DNA of 64,000 nt from DASSFG01 sp035550375 (lineage in GTDB: Bacteria > Planctomycetota > Planctomycetia > Pirellulales > JAICIG01): positions 167,956-231,955 of the forward strand of contig DASZPH010000048.1 in the NCBI GenBank assembly GCA_035550375.1, given 5' to 3'. Positions 6,766 through 14,269 of the stretch are shown piece by piece. Made by a program: the position numbers and the translations under genes. Positions within the stretch are counted from its first letter, which is position 1. Every line of letters starts with the position of its first letter. The notes beneath the pieces are model-generated. The model was not told the DNA's origin and made no database searches. It was given only the letters and a program-made list of their open reading frames with translations.

Positions 6766-8052
6766 TCAGGCCGCCAGTTCCTCTTCGATCGCCAGCAGGC
6801 GGTTGTACTTGGCCAACCGCTCGCTGCGCTGGATGGAGCCGATTTTGATCTGATCGGCCGCGGTGGCGACCGCCAGATCGGCGATCGTCGCGTCCTCCGT
6901 TTCGCCGCTGCGCGCGGAGACCACGCAGCGATAACCGGCCGACCTCGCGACGGCCATCGCCTGGAGTGCCTCGCTGAGCGTGCCGATCTGGTTCACCTTG
7001 ATGAGAACGGCGTTGCCGACGCCCAGTTCGATGCCGCGGCGGATACGCCCGGGGTTCGTGGCGAACAGGTCGTCTCCGACAAGCTGCGTCTTGCTCCCCA
7101 GCCGGCGCGTCATCTCTTGCCAGCCGCGCCAGTCCTCTTCAGCCAGGCCGTCTTCGATGCTGGCGACGGGAAAGCTCTCGACCAATTCTGCCAGCTTGTC
7201 GATCATTTGCCCGCTGGTCAGCCGCTCGTCGCCGGTAGCTTTTAGCCGATAGTGGGTTCCGTCAAAAAAGTGGCTACTGGCCACGTCAACGGCAAGCGTC
7301 ACGTCGGCCCCGGGCCGCAGGCTGGCGGCCTCAACGGCCCGGATAACGAATTCGGCCGCCACGGAGTTGCCCGGCAAACGCGGGCCGAAACCTCCCTCGT
7401 CCCCGACCAGCCAGCCCTCGTACCCCGCCTCGGCGAGCAAGGCACCCAGACGCCGATAGACGCGGACGATCCACTCCAGGCCCTCACGGTAGCTCGGCGC
7501 GCCGGCCGGCATGATCAGAAAATCCTGGAAGTCGAGGTTCCCGCCCGCATGCAGTCCGCCGGAGATCATGTTCGTCATCGGCAGCGGCATCCGGCAGTCG
7601 GTGCTGATCGATGCGGGGACGCCGCCGGCCGTCCCCCGCCAAAGCTGGTTCAGGTGACGATAGAGGGGCAGGCGGCAGGCAGCCGCGGCGGCATGTGCCA
7701 CGGCCAGCGAAACGCCCAGGATCGCGTTTGCGCCGAGATTTTTCTTTTGCGGGGTGCCGTCGAGATGGCAGAGAAGGTCGTCGATGTCTTTCTGGGCGGT
7801 CGCATCGAGCCCCATGACGGCAGGCGCGAGAACCTCGTTCACGTTTGCCACGGCCTTGAGCGTGCCTCGGCCGTCGTAGCGACGGGGATCTCCGTCGCGC
7901 AGCTCGCAGGCCTCCGCTTTGCCCGTGCTCGCCCCGGCCGGCACGATGGCCGAGCCGCTGGTGCCGTCGGAATTGGCGACCTCGACCTGCACGGTCGGTT
8001 GCCCGCGGCTATCGAGCACCTCGCGGGCATGGACTCGGCAGATGCCCGTCAC
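6766..8052 (-). CDS. Enolase-like protein with altered active site
   Basis: This 428-residue protein aligns with enolase from end to end. Kept features: the GASTG loop (40-44), His168, Glu219 in GDEGG, metal ligands Asp256, Glu300 and Asp327/328, the base Lys352 in IKVNQIG, and Arg381/Ser382. Changed features: the invariant SHRSGET is SARSGET, so the substrate-contacting His is Ala380, and the catalytic Glu of QEF is Asp177 (QDF). It may still be an enolase, or a paralogue with another role. The start is a GTG whose bases overlap the stop of the upstream gene (GTGA), so translation is coupled. A conventional eno elsewhere in the genome would favour divergence. Confidence 0.85.
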   Translation of the reverse strand: MTGICRVHAREVLDSRGQPTVQVEVANSDGTSGSAIVPAGASTGKAEACELRDGDPRRYDGRGTLKAVANVNEVLAPAVMGLDATAQKDIDDLLCHLDGTPQKKNLGANAILGVSLAVAHAAAAACRLPLYRHLNQLWRGTAGGVPASISTDCRMPLPMTNMISGGLHAGGNLDFQDFLIMPAGAPSYREGLEWIVRVYRRLGALLAEAGYEGWLVGDEGGFGPRLPGNSVAAEFVIRAVEAASLRPGADVTLAVDVASSHFFDGTHYRLKATGDERLTSGQMIDKLAELVESFPVASIEDGLAEEDWRGWQEMTRRLGSKTQLVGDDLFATNPGRIRRGIELGVGNAVLIKVNQIGTLSEALQAMAVARSAGYRCVVSARSGETEDATIADLAVATAADQIKIGSIQRSERLAKYNRLLAIEEELAA

Positions 8053-8426
8053 GTCGCTTCCTTGGTCTGCGCGCGGGCCGAGCCGATGTTACCTTCGGTT
8101 TTGTCGGTGAACTTGGTGCGGCCGGTGACCTTGATCGTGAAGCGGTGTCCCTTGCCCGCTCCCGACCACTTTTCGAACTGCTGGCAGGTGTAGCGGCAAA
8201 ACTCGGCCGCGTCGTCGTAATTGCCGAACTCGAAGCGCTCGATGACCACGTCGTTGTGCCCATCCTTCAAGTCCGCTCCCAGACGGCTGGCGATCTGCTT
8301 GCCGCGCACGCGCCGCGACCAGGCGCAGAACGTCTGCGCATGTTGCGGAACCATGGCCCGCGGATACGTCACCTGCACGGCCCACGCTTCCCGCTGGTGG
8401 CCGCGGCCGAAGATTTCGTTCATCAT
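8049..8426 (-). CDS. Unknown protein coupled to the enolase-like gene
   Basis: This is a 125-residue soluble protein that I do not recognise. It has aromatic and charged segments such as REAWAVQVTYPRA and DVVIERFEFGNYDDAAEFCRY, and a basic C-terminus. The stop TGA overlaps the GTG start of the enolase-like gene, which shows it is a real, co-translated gene. Two adjacent ATGs at 8426 and 8423 compete as start. The frame is open further upstream to 8564, but that part reads like non-coding sequence. Confidence 0.6.
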   Translation of the reverse strand: MMNEIFGRGHQREAWAVQVTYPRAMVPQHAQTFCAWSRRVRGKQIASRLGADLKDGHNDVVIERFEFGNYDDAAEFCRYTCQQFEKWSGAGKGHRFTIKVTGRTKFTDKTEGNIGSARAQTKEAT

Positions 8427-8676
8427 GCCTGCTCTGGTTGCCGTTGTCGGTTTCCGCCCCCTGTTCCCCTTCCAGCCTACGCTAAATCCGCCGTTTTGCA
8501 CACGCGCCCGCGGGCAATCTGCCCGAAAAAATCGCCAGAGCCGATTATTCACGGGACATGGCAAGCGCGACGCTCAGGCTCGCCCCAAAGAAGCGGGCTC
8601 CGCCCCGGAAAACACGGGTTCGAGCCGGCTTGGCGGCGCGGGCCGCCGGCCTGCCCGCCGGTTCTCGGATGGGCTC

Positions 8677-11157
8677 TTACTCGCCCGCCTTCTCTTGTCC
8701 TGCCGCTTCAAACCGCCAGGCATCCACCGAGTCGTCGGTGGCGATGACAAGGGCCGGCCGACCGTTGATCTTGGCAACGGCCATCCCGCTGGGGGCGGCG
8801 CCGTAGTTGAACCGGTCGATCAGACGACCGTCGATATCGAGGATGTGAATGGATGCGTCCGCCCCGGCGATGATCCATTGTCCCGCTTCGTCGCCCAGCA
8901 ATTTGCCTGACACGACCATTTCCAGAGCCGCGTGGTGGTGTGTACCCTCCGGCAGCGGATAGGTCCACTGTTCGGCGCCGTCCGGGGAGAATCCCACGGC
9001 CAGATCGGTCGGAAGCTTGCTCGCTGCGGGTGATTTCTGGGCGATCGCGCACCACTCCAGCGCTTCGTCACCGTCCAGATCGGCGGTAAAGATCAGCCGC
9101 ACGAACGTGTCGGACAGGGCGATGGGCGATTGTTGATGGCCCGCCGCGTCGATGGGCAGTATCAGTCCCTCAGCCGCCAGCAGTTGGCGCCGGCCCCGCC
9201 GGTCGGGCCCCGTGACGGCCAGCCGCGGTTCGAACTCGGCTTCCCGGTTGCGCCACCGTCGCTCGCCGTCCAGGGTCACGCAGTGTACGCCGACCTCTTG
9301 CCGATAGCCGACCAGCATCTCCAACTCTCCGTCGCCGTCGAGGTCGGCGAGCGTCGCGTCGGAAATGCCTGGATGGTTTCCGCCGTCCTCAGGAAAGCTA
9401 AGCAGGCGCTTCCACCCCGCGTCGAACAGGTGAACTTGTTGCACGCCGTTCTTCGAGCCGAGTACGTAGCGATTGCCCGCGGCGTCGGTGGCCGTGCGCA
9501 GGAAGGTTACGGCGGTGTCGTCGCGGTAGGGGAGTTCCAACCGGTGCCTGCCCAACATTCTGCCGTCGGCCGCGATTTCCGCCACGCTCAACGAGCCGTC
9601 CAGCACGAACACCCGGTCGCTCGGCGAGCCGTTGGGGATCACCAGGATGTTGCCGGGGCGCTTCACTGCGGGGGATGAGTCCGCCGCTTGGCGGTGGGAG
9701 CACGACCACACCTGTTTCATCCGCAGCAGGCCCGGTTCGCTCTGCGGCGCGATTTCCGCCTGGTTCAGGCCCTCGGAGGCCCCTTGCTCATCGTCGTCTG
9801 CCGGGGGAGGCGGACCTTGCCAGTTGTACCCCGAATAGAACATGTAGTCGTGGACTTCTTCCGGGGGTTCCAAGTACAGATCGCCCCCCGACAACAGCGT
9901 GTCGAGCTTCTTTGGCAGCGATACCGTCTCTTTGGGATCGACGCCCTCCGTGCGTTCTTGCAGAATTCCTTCCCGGCCCAGGATCACCGTCGTCGGAACG
10001 ACCTGCAGGGCGAAAGATCGAAAGGCAACCTCCGGGTCGGTGCGGGCCACGAGCAACGACAAGTTGGCCCGGTCGAGCGCGACCCGCAGGTCGTCGTCCG
10101 GCGTCTCGGTGAGGTCGGCGCTGACCGCCACGAAAACGATCGAGTCTTCCTCCTGGTAGCGCCTCTGGGTCTGCTCGAACCCCGATAGGTCGTCCAAATA
10201 GGTCATCACGTCGTCGCTTTGCCAGAACTTGATGACGACGATCTTGTCCGCCAGAGACTCGCGCGTCAGCACCTGGCCGTCCAGCGTGCGCAGGGTGAAC
10301 CTCGGAATGCGCGATCCCACCCGCAGCACGTCAAAGCGTTTGACCAACTCGGCCCCTTTGGGCACCTCGAACTGGAAGGTTGAATCGTCTATGACGGGGT
10401 TGAGTTGCGCCCCGTTCAGTTCCGCCGTGATCGTCATATCCGTGATTTCGCCGACCCCTGGTTCCAAGAGCCGGCGGTAGCCGTCGGGCGGATAATCGAC
10501 GCGCCGCACCACGAAGGTCTTCTGGTCGACCCAAAGGACCAGGGGTCCCTCGCGGCGGTCGATCCGAAGGCGGTAGCAGGTGTCGGAGCCGATCGCTTCG
10601 GCCGTGTCGAGCTGAGGCGATTGAGCGTTATAGAGCAGCCCGAGCTTTGGGGCAGGATCCAGAAACAGCGACAGCGGAACGGAACCGACGATCTGATTGA
10701 GCGCCGTGCCGAGTACCGGATGGCCATAGACGGCGAAGGGAGAAAGCTCGTCGGGCGCCGCGACACTGAGCACCTCGCCGGGAGCCTCGTCGATCGTGGC
10801 CCGAAACGTCTGGCCGTCGCAAACGACCAAGGCGTCATAGGCCCGCATTTTCATCCGGTTTGGTGCAGACAGGGCCAGCGAGAACTCGGTCGCGTGGCTG
10901 ACGGTTTCGCCGTCGAGCGTATAGCGCACGATCAGCCGCCCCGAGTCCTGGTAGCTATCGGCCTGATGGTAGGCCTCCACGACGCGGCTGAGAACCTCCA
11001 TGGCCGGGTCAAGAGGCTGGGGTTTTTGCGCCGGCAACTCCGCTTGCTTGGGCTGCTTACAACCCGCTGCAGCGAGCAACAAGAAGCCGACCATGCCAAG
11101 GGCGGCGCTCGGAAATGGACGGCCTGACGGCAGGCACCACGATGCGCGGACGCTCAT
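8677..11157 (-). CDS. Lipoprotein: LolA-like, redoxin-like and beta-propeller parts
   Basis: This 826-residue protein opens with a lipoprotein signal (hydrophobic stretch, lipobox LAAAGC, Cys about residue 33), so it is exported and lipid-anchored. Residues 45-275 look like the DUF2092/LolA-type half-barrel (YHQADSYQDSGRLIVRY, then FVVRRVDYP). Residues 280-420 have a TlpA-like redoxin layout, but the CxxC site is replaced (KFWQSDDVM), so no disulfide chemistry is expected. Residues 510-810 carry propeller repeats with FG-GAP/VCBS-like DLDGDGELEM and DLDGDEALEW calcium loops. AGGAG 7 bases before the ATG supports the start. The role is unknown; perhaps an envelope scaffold or sensor. Confidence 0.75.
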   Translation of the reverse strand: MSVRASWCLPSGRPFPSAALGMVGFLLLAAAGCKQPKQAELPAQKPQPLDPAMEVLSRVVEAYHQADSYQDSGRLIVRYTLDGETVSHATEFSLALSAPNRMKMRAYDALVVCDGQTFRATIDEAPGEVLSVAAPDELSPFAVYGHPVLGTALNQIVGSVPLSLFLDPAPKLGLLYNAQSPQLDTAEAIGSDTCYRLRIDRREGPLVLWVDQKTFVVRRVDYPPDGYRRLLEPGVGEITDMTITAELNGAQLNPVIDDSTFQFEVPKGAELVKRFDVLRVGSRIPRFTLRTLDGQVLTRESLADKIVVIKFWQSDDVMTYLDDLSGFEQTQRRYQEEDSIVFVAVSADLTETPDDDLRVALDRANLSLLVARTDPEVAFRSFALQVVPTTVILGREGILQERTEGVDPKETVSLPKKLDTLLSGGDLYLEPPEEVHDYMFYSGYNWQGPPPPADDDEQGASEGLNQAEIAPQSEPGLLRMKQVWSCSHRQAADSSPAVKRPGNILVIPNGSPSDRVFVLDGSLSVAEIAADGRMLGRHRLELPYRDDTAVTFLRTATDAAGNRYVLGSKNGVQQVHLFDAGWKRLLSFPEDGGNHPGISDATLADLDGDGELEMLVGYRQEVGVHCVTLDGERRWRNREAEFEPRLAVTGPDRRGRRQLLAAEGLILPIDAAGHQQSPIALSDTFVRLIFTADLDGDEALEWCAIAQKSPAASKLPTDLAVGFSPDGAEQWTYPLPEGTHHHAALEMVVSGKLLGDEAGQWIIAGADASIHILDIDGRLIDRFNYGAAPSGMAVAKINGRPALVIATDDSVDAWRFEAAGQEKAGE

Positions 11158-11382
11158 CCCCCTACTCCTGACCTGATCTGTTTATGGTAATCGTATGCCG
11201 CGTTCGCGGCAAAGGTGACCATACTCGGCACGGGCTTGCCGCCGCCTTTTGCGCCCTGCAATCACTCCAGAGGGCACAACCGGCAGACGTGGCGCTTGCC
11301 GATTCACCTCGACAAACCGCCCTGCGACCAATGGCGTGGTGCCTTGCTTGCCACGTCACCGATAGCGTTGCATAATCGAATA
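11158..11382. other. Divergent intergenic region before the acylation operon
   Basis: These 225 bases separate the minus-strand lipoprotein gene from the plus-strand acyl carrier protein gene and must hold promoters for both. No convincing -35/-10 pair, hairpin or open frame was identified. Confidence 0.4.
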
Positions 11383-11628
11383 ATGGACCCGATTCTCGCT
11401 CGCCTGCAGGAAATATTTCGGACCGTCCTGCTGGACGACACACTGACGCTCACACCTGAGACAAGCGGCAAAGATTTCGAAGCCTGGGACTCGTTGACCC
11501 ACGTGACATTGATGGTGCACGCCGAGCGAGCGTTCAAGATTCAATTCACGAGTTCCGAAATTGCCGGATGGCAAAACGCGGGTGAGCTGGCAAAGTTGAT
11601 CGAAAACCGTCTGCAAGCAAAGGGCTGA
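11383..11628 (+). CDS. Acyl carrier protein (DltC-like)
   Basis: This 81-residue carrier protein has the phosphopantetheine attachment motif AWDSLTHV, with Ser37 as modified residue. The acidic helix after it and the MDPILARLQEIF start are like carrier proteins that serve membrane acyltransferases (DltC and AlgI-associated carriers) rather than the fatty-acid ACP. The ATG at 11383 has no strong ribosome-binding sequence. It is the first gene of a plus-strand set: 49 bases further comes an MBOAT acyltransferase, then a DltX-like microprotein and an SGNH protein. It probably delivers the acyl group to the MBOAT on the cytoplasmic face. Confidence 0.88.
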   Translation: MDPILARLQEIFRTVLLDDTLTLTPETSGKDFEAWDSLTHVTLMVHAERAFKIQFTSSEIAGWQNAGELAKLIENRLQAKG

Positions 11629-11677
11629 CGGAAGCAGCCGGCCATCCACATTCGTGCGAAGCGGATTCTGACACGGG

Positions 11678-12958
11678 ATGGACCGATCACTCGATCTCTA
11701 CAAGCCGGACTTCTGGTACGTCCTGGCGGTGGGCGTGCTGGTGCTCGTGCCTATCGTGTCGCCCGCGCTGCGGAAGTGGGCCTGGGGCGCCATGAACGTG
11801 GCCTTTCTCGGGGTGCTGTTCGGTCTTCCAGACCTGCGCCGCGCCTCGAGCCTGCTTGAGCGCCACGCCGTTGCGGATGCCGCGGCGCTGGTGGCCAACT
11901 CGGGCCTGGCCGCGGTCTGCATGGCGCTGGTGATCGCCTGGATCACCCTGCAGGCCATCCAGTGGCGGAGGGCGGGCGTTCTGCCCCTGTTCTTCGGCGG
12001 GTTGACCGTCGCGGGACTGTTCGTCATTCACAAGCTTCCCGTCCAGACGCTTTACGATTGGCAACATCTCAGGGAGGCGCTGGAGGCGGTGGGGCTCTCC
12101 GGCACGCGCGTCCAGCCGCTGAAGTCGGTGCTCGTGACGATCAGTTTTTCCTACGTCGCCTTGCGGATGGCGGAAGCCATGCGCCTGGTCTACGAGGGGC
12201 GGCACCCCGCCCCGGATTTGCCCTCGACGATCAATTACCTGGTGCCCTTCCACATGCTGGCGGCGGGGCCGATTCAGGCCTACGCCGAGTTTGTGGCCCA
12301 GCCGGCCGTGCCCGAGCGGCTGACGGCCTCGAACGCGCTGCGCGGCGTTGAGAGGATCGCGCACGGGCTGTTCAAGAAGTACGTCCTGGCGACGATCGTC
12401 AGCCGGGCCTGCCTCACCGGTTTCAAGGCGCCGCTGCCGTTCCTGGGCGCCGAAGTGCTGTTCTTTTACCTCTGGGTGTACCTGGATTTCAGCGGCTACA
12501 GCGACATCACGGTGGGCGCCGGCCGGCTGTTGGGGGTCGCCACGCCGGAAAACTTCAACCGGCCCTACACGGCGCGAAACCTGATCGACTTCTGGGACCG
12601 CTGGCACATGTCGCTGTCGCGCTTCATCTACCGGAACCTGTTCATTCCGGTGCAACTGACGCTGCTGCGACGCACGGGGCCGCAGGCGGCGCTGTGGTGC
12701 GCGGGGGTCGCCTTTTCGGTTTCGTTCCTGCTCTGCGGTTTATGGCACGAGCTGAATGTACGCTGGGCCTTATGGGGCGTCATGCACGCCGCGGGCCTGG
12801 TGACCGTCAATTGGTACCGCGCGTGGCTGCAGAAGACGCTCAGCCGCGAAGCGTTCAATCGTTACCGCGCGAACCGCGGAATCCGAGTGGCGGCCATCGT
12901 CTTGACCCAAGTTTTCGTGGCGATCACGCTATGGGTAGCGACTGGGCCGCGAGAATGA
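11678..12958 (+). CDS. MBOAT family O-acyltransferase (DltB/AlgI-like)
   Basis: This 426-residue polytopic membrane protein has about ten hydrophobic helices. Family signatures: YLDFSGYSDITVG (268-280), ENFNRPYTARNLIDFWDRWHMSLSRF (291-316, with His310) and the catalytic LWHELN (His357). DltB and AlgI use the equivalent His to move an acyl group from a carrier, across the membrane, to an envelope polymer. The length is slightly under the usual 450-500. It lies between a carrier-protein gene and a DltX-like microprotein gene, the order expected for an envelope acylation machine. The acceptor polymer is unknown. Confidence 0.9.
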   Translation: MDRSLDLYKPDFWYVLAVGVLVLVPIVSPALRKWAWGAMNVAFLGVLFGLPDLRRASSLLERHAVADAAALVANSGLAAVCMALVIAWITLQAIQWRRAGVLPLFFGGLTVAGLFVIHKLPVQTLYDWQHLREALEAVGLSGTRVQPLKSVLVTISFSYVALRMAEAMRLVYEGRHPAPDLPSTINYLVPFHMLAAGPIQAYAEFVAQPAVPERLTASNALRGVERIAHGLFKKYVLATIVSRACLTGFKAPLPFLGAEVLFFYLWVYLDFSGYSDITVGAGRLLGVATPENFNRPYTARNLIDFWDRWHMSLSRFIYRNLFIPVQLTLLRRTGPQAALWCAGVAFSVSFLLCGLWHELNVRWALWGVMHAAGLVTVNWYRAWLQKTLSREAFNRYRANRGIRVAAIVLTQVFVAITLWVATGPRE

Positions 12959-12986
12959 GCGGAAAATCAACTGACGGAGCTTGCCA

Positions 12987-13124
12987 ATGAGCACGCCCAT
13001 TTCACCAGACAGTCGCATTCCGGCGTGGCAGTTTCCCTTGCGGCTCCTTTGGGTCGTCGTTCAGCTCCTCCTGGTCTACTGGCTGGGCGAAATTGGCTCT
13101 CCCTTCTTTTACCAAGGCTTTTGA
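12987..13124 (+). CDS. DltX-like single-pass microprotein with C-terminal FxYxxF motif
   Basis: This is a 45-residue protein from an ATG at 12987, 28 bases after the MBOAT stop, with CGGAG about 7 bases upstream. A basic/polar N-terminus is followed by one transmembrane helix (about residues 18-36, rich in Leu, Val and Trp). The protein ends in FFYQGF. DltX, the microprotein of Gram-positive dlt operons, has the same size, topology and a conserved C-terminal FxYxxF ending, whose Tyr is thought to take part in acyl transfer with DltB. The position between MBOAT and SGNH genes strengthens the match. It is easily missed by gene callers because of its size. Confidence 0.8.
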   Translation: MSTPISPDSRIPAWQFPLRLLWVVVQLLLVYWLGEIGSPFFYQGF

Positions 13125-13147
13125 GGCGAGAACGCGGAGCTGGACGC

Positions 13148-14269
13148 ATGCCGATCAAGATCTCACGGCTTCGAGGGCCACTTGTCGTGGCGGCGGGCGG
13201 CGCGCTGATCTTCGCCGCCATGCACTACGTGCTCTGCTTCGCGCTGGGACCCGACGGGGCCGCGGTCTACCCGCGCCAACGGTTCCTCGGCTGGCCTTTG
13301 TATGAACACATCTGGCAGAGGGTGGCGGCTGTCGATCGCTTACATCACCAGGGACAGTTGCCCGCGGACACGCGCCTGGGCGTTTACATGGGGGTGTCGA
13401 CGACGGCCACCGGAATCCAGCGGCGCTTTCTGGACGCACGCGCCACGACCGCCGACCGCTGGATCGTGCTGAGCGGGGCCGGCCTGAGTTTCGAAAACCT
13501 GGAAAGCGTGATGCACCCTGTGTTTTTCAGCAGCCTGAAGCCGACCACCGTCGTGTTTGGCGTCCATCCGCAGATGCTCGTGGGAGAACGCTTCCTGGGG
13601 ACGGAGCCGTCGACCTCCCAGCAGCAGGTCGTCGGGCGACGCCGGCGAATGCGCGAATCGCGTTTCGCGACATTTCCCGCCTTGGGTTGGCTCGGCAAAC
13701 ACTGGGCGGTCGACCACCGCTTTATCATGGGCGAATTCCTGCGCTCTTATGTCTACGCCCTCAGGCTGTGCGTTTTCTATTTTGGCGGGGTGACGGCCGA
13801 CTGCCTGAGTACGCCGGCCGCCGAGCCCTGGGACGACGATCCCTTGCTCCTCTGGAACCTCGACGACCTGGAGAACCAGTTTGCCCAGATGCAAACGGAT
13901 TTCTGGTCGAAGCGCGGACACTTCGACCCGAAAAACTACGACCCGCAGGGAGCCCAGGCGCGGTCGCTGGTCCGCATGATTCGCGCCTACCGCGACTTGG
14001 GGGCCAAGGTTTACCTGGTCATCATGCCGCTGCGATCGACGACGCGCCGCGTCCTGCCGGCCAATGCCAAGCCGTGCCTCTTGCAGGTCGTGCACGACGC
14101 CTTTCCCGAAAACCCACCCACCATAATCGACTTCCAGGAGGTGCTGCCCGACAAGTACTTCGCCGACGAGGCCCATTTGTCCAAGAGCGGGTCGGATCGG
14201 TTGTCGAAGCTGGTGGCAGAAAAGCTGCGCGCGACGCCGGCTAACTCTCTAGTTCCGGGCGGTTCTTGA
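13148..14269 (+). CDS. Membrane-anchored SGNH-type protein (DltD/AlgJ-like)
   Basis: This 373-residue protein has one N-terminal signal-anchor helix (residues 12-33) and an exported domain. The exported part has an SGNH pattern: GVYMGVSTT supplies the nucleophile Ser84, and FADEAHLSKSGSDRLS supplies Asp340 and His343. DltD is built the same way and moves the acyl group to the outside polymer. GGAG about 10 bases before the ATG supports this start; a GTG at 13025 in the same frame would only add a low-quality extension over the microprotein gene. Its 3' end overlaps the convergent acetoacetate-CoA ligase gene by 29 bases. Confidence 0.82.
   Translation: MPIKISRLRGPLVVAAGGALIFAAMHYVLCFALGPDGAAVYPRQRFLGWPLYEHIWQRVAAVDRLHHQGQLPADTRLGVYMGVSTTATGIQRRFLDARATTADRWIVLSGAGLSFENLESVMHPVFFSSLKPTTVVFGVHPQMLVGERFLGTEPSTSQQQVVGRRRRMRESRFATFPALGWLGKHWAVDHRFIMGEFLRSYVYALRLCVFYFGGVTADCLSTPAAEPWDDDPLLLWNLDDLENQFAQMQTDFWSKRGHFDPKNYDPQGAQARSLVRMIRAYRDLGAKVYLVIMPLRSTTRRVLPANAKPCLLQVVHDAFPENPPTIIDFQEVLPDKYFADEAHLSKSGSDRLSKLVAEKLRATPANSLVPGGS

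Noticed and set aside
13025..13147. Longer N-terminus for the SGNH protein from a GTG at 13025
   Set aside because: It would overlap the microprotein gene almost entirely and gives an Arg/Leu-rich sequence without signal character; the ATG at 13148 is followed by a clean signal anchor.
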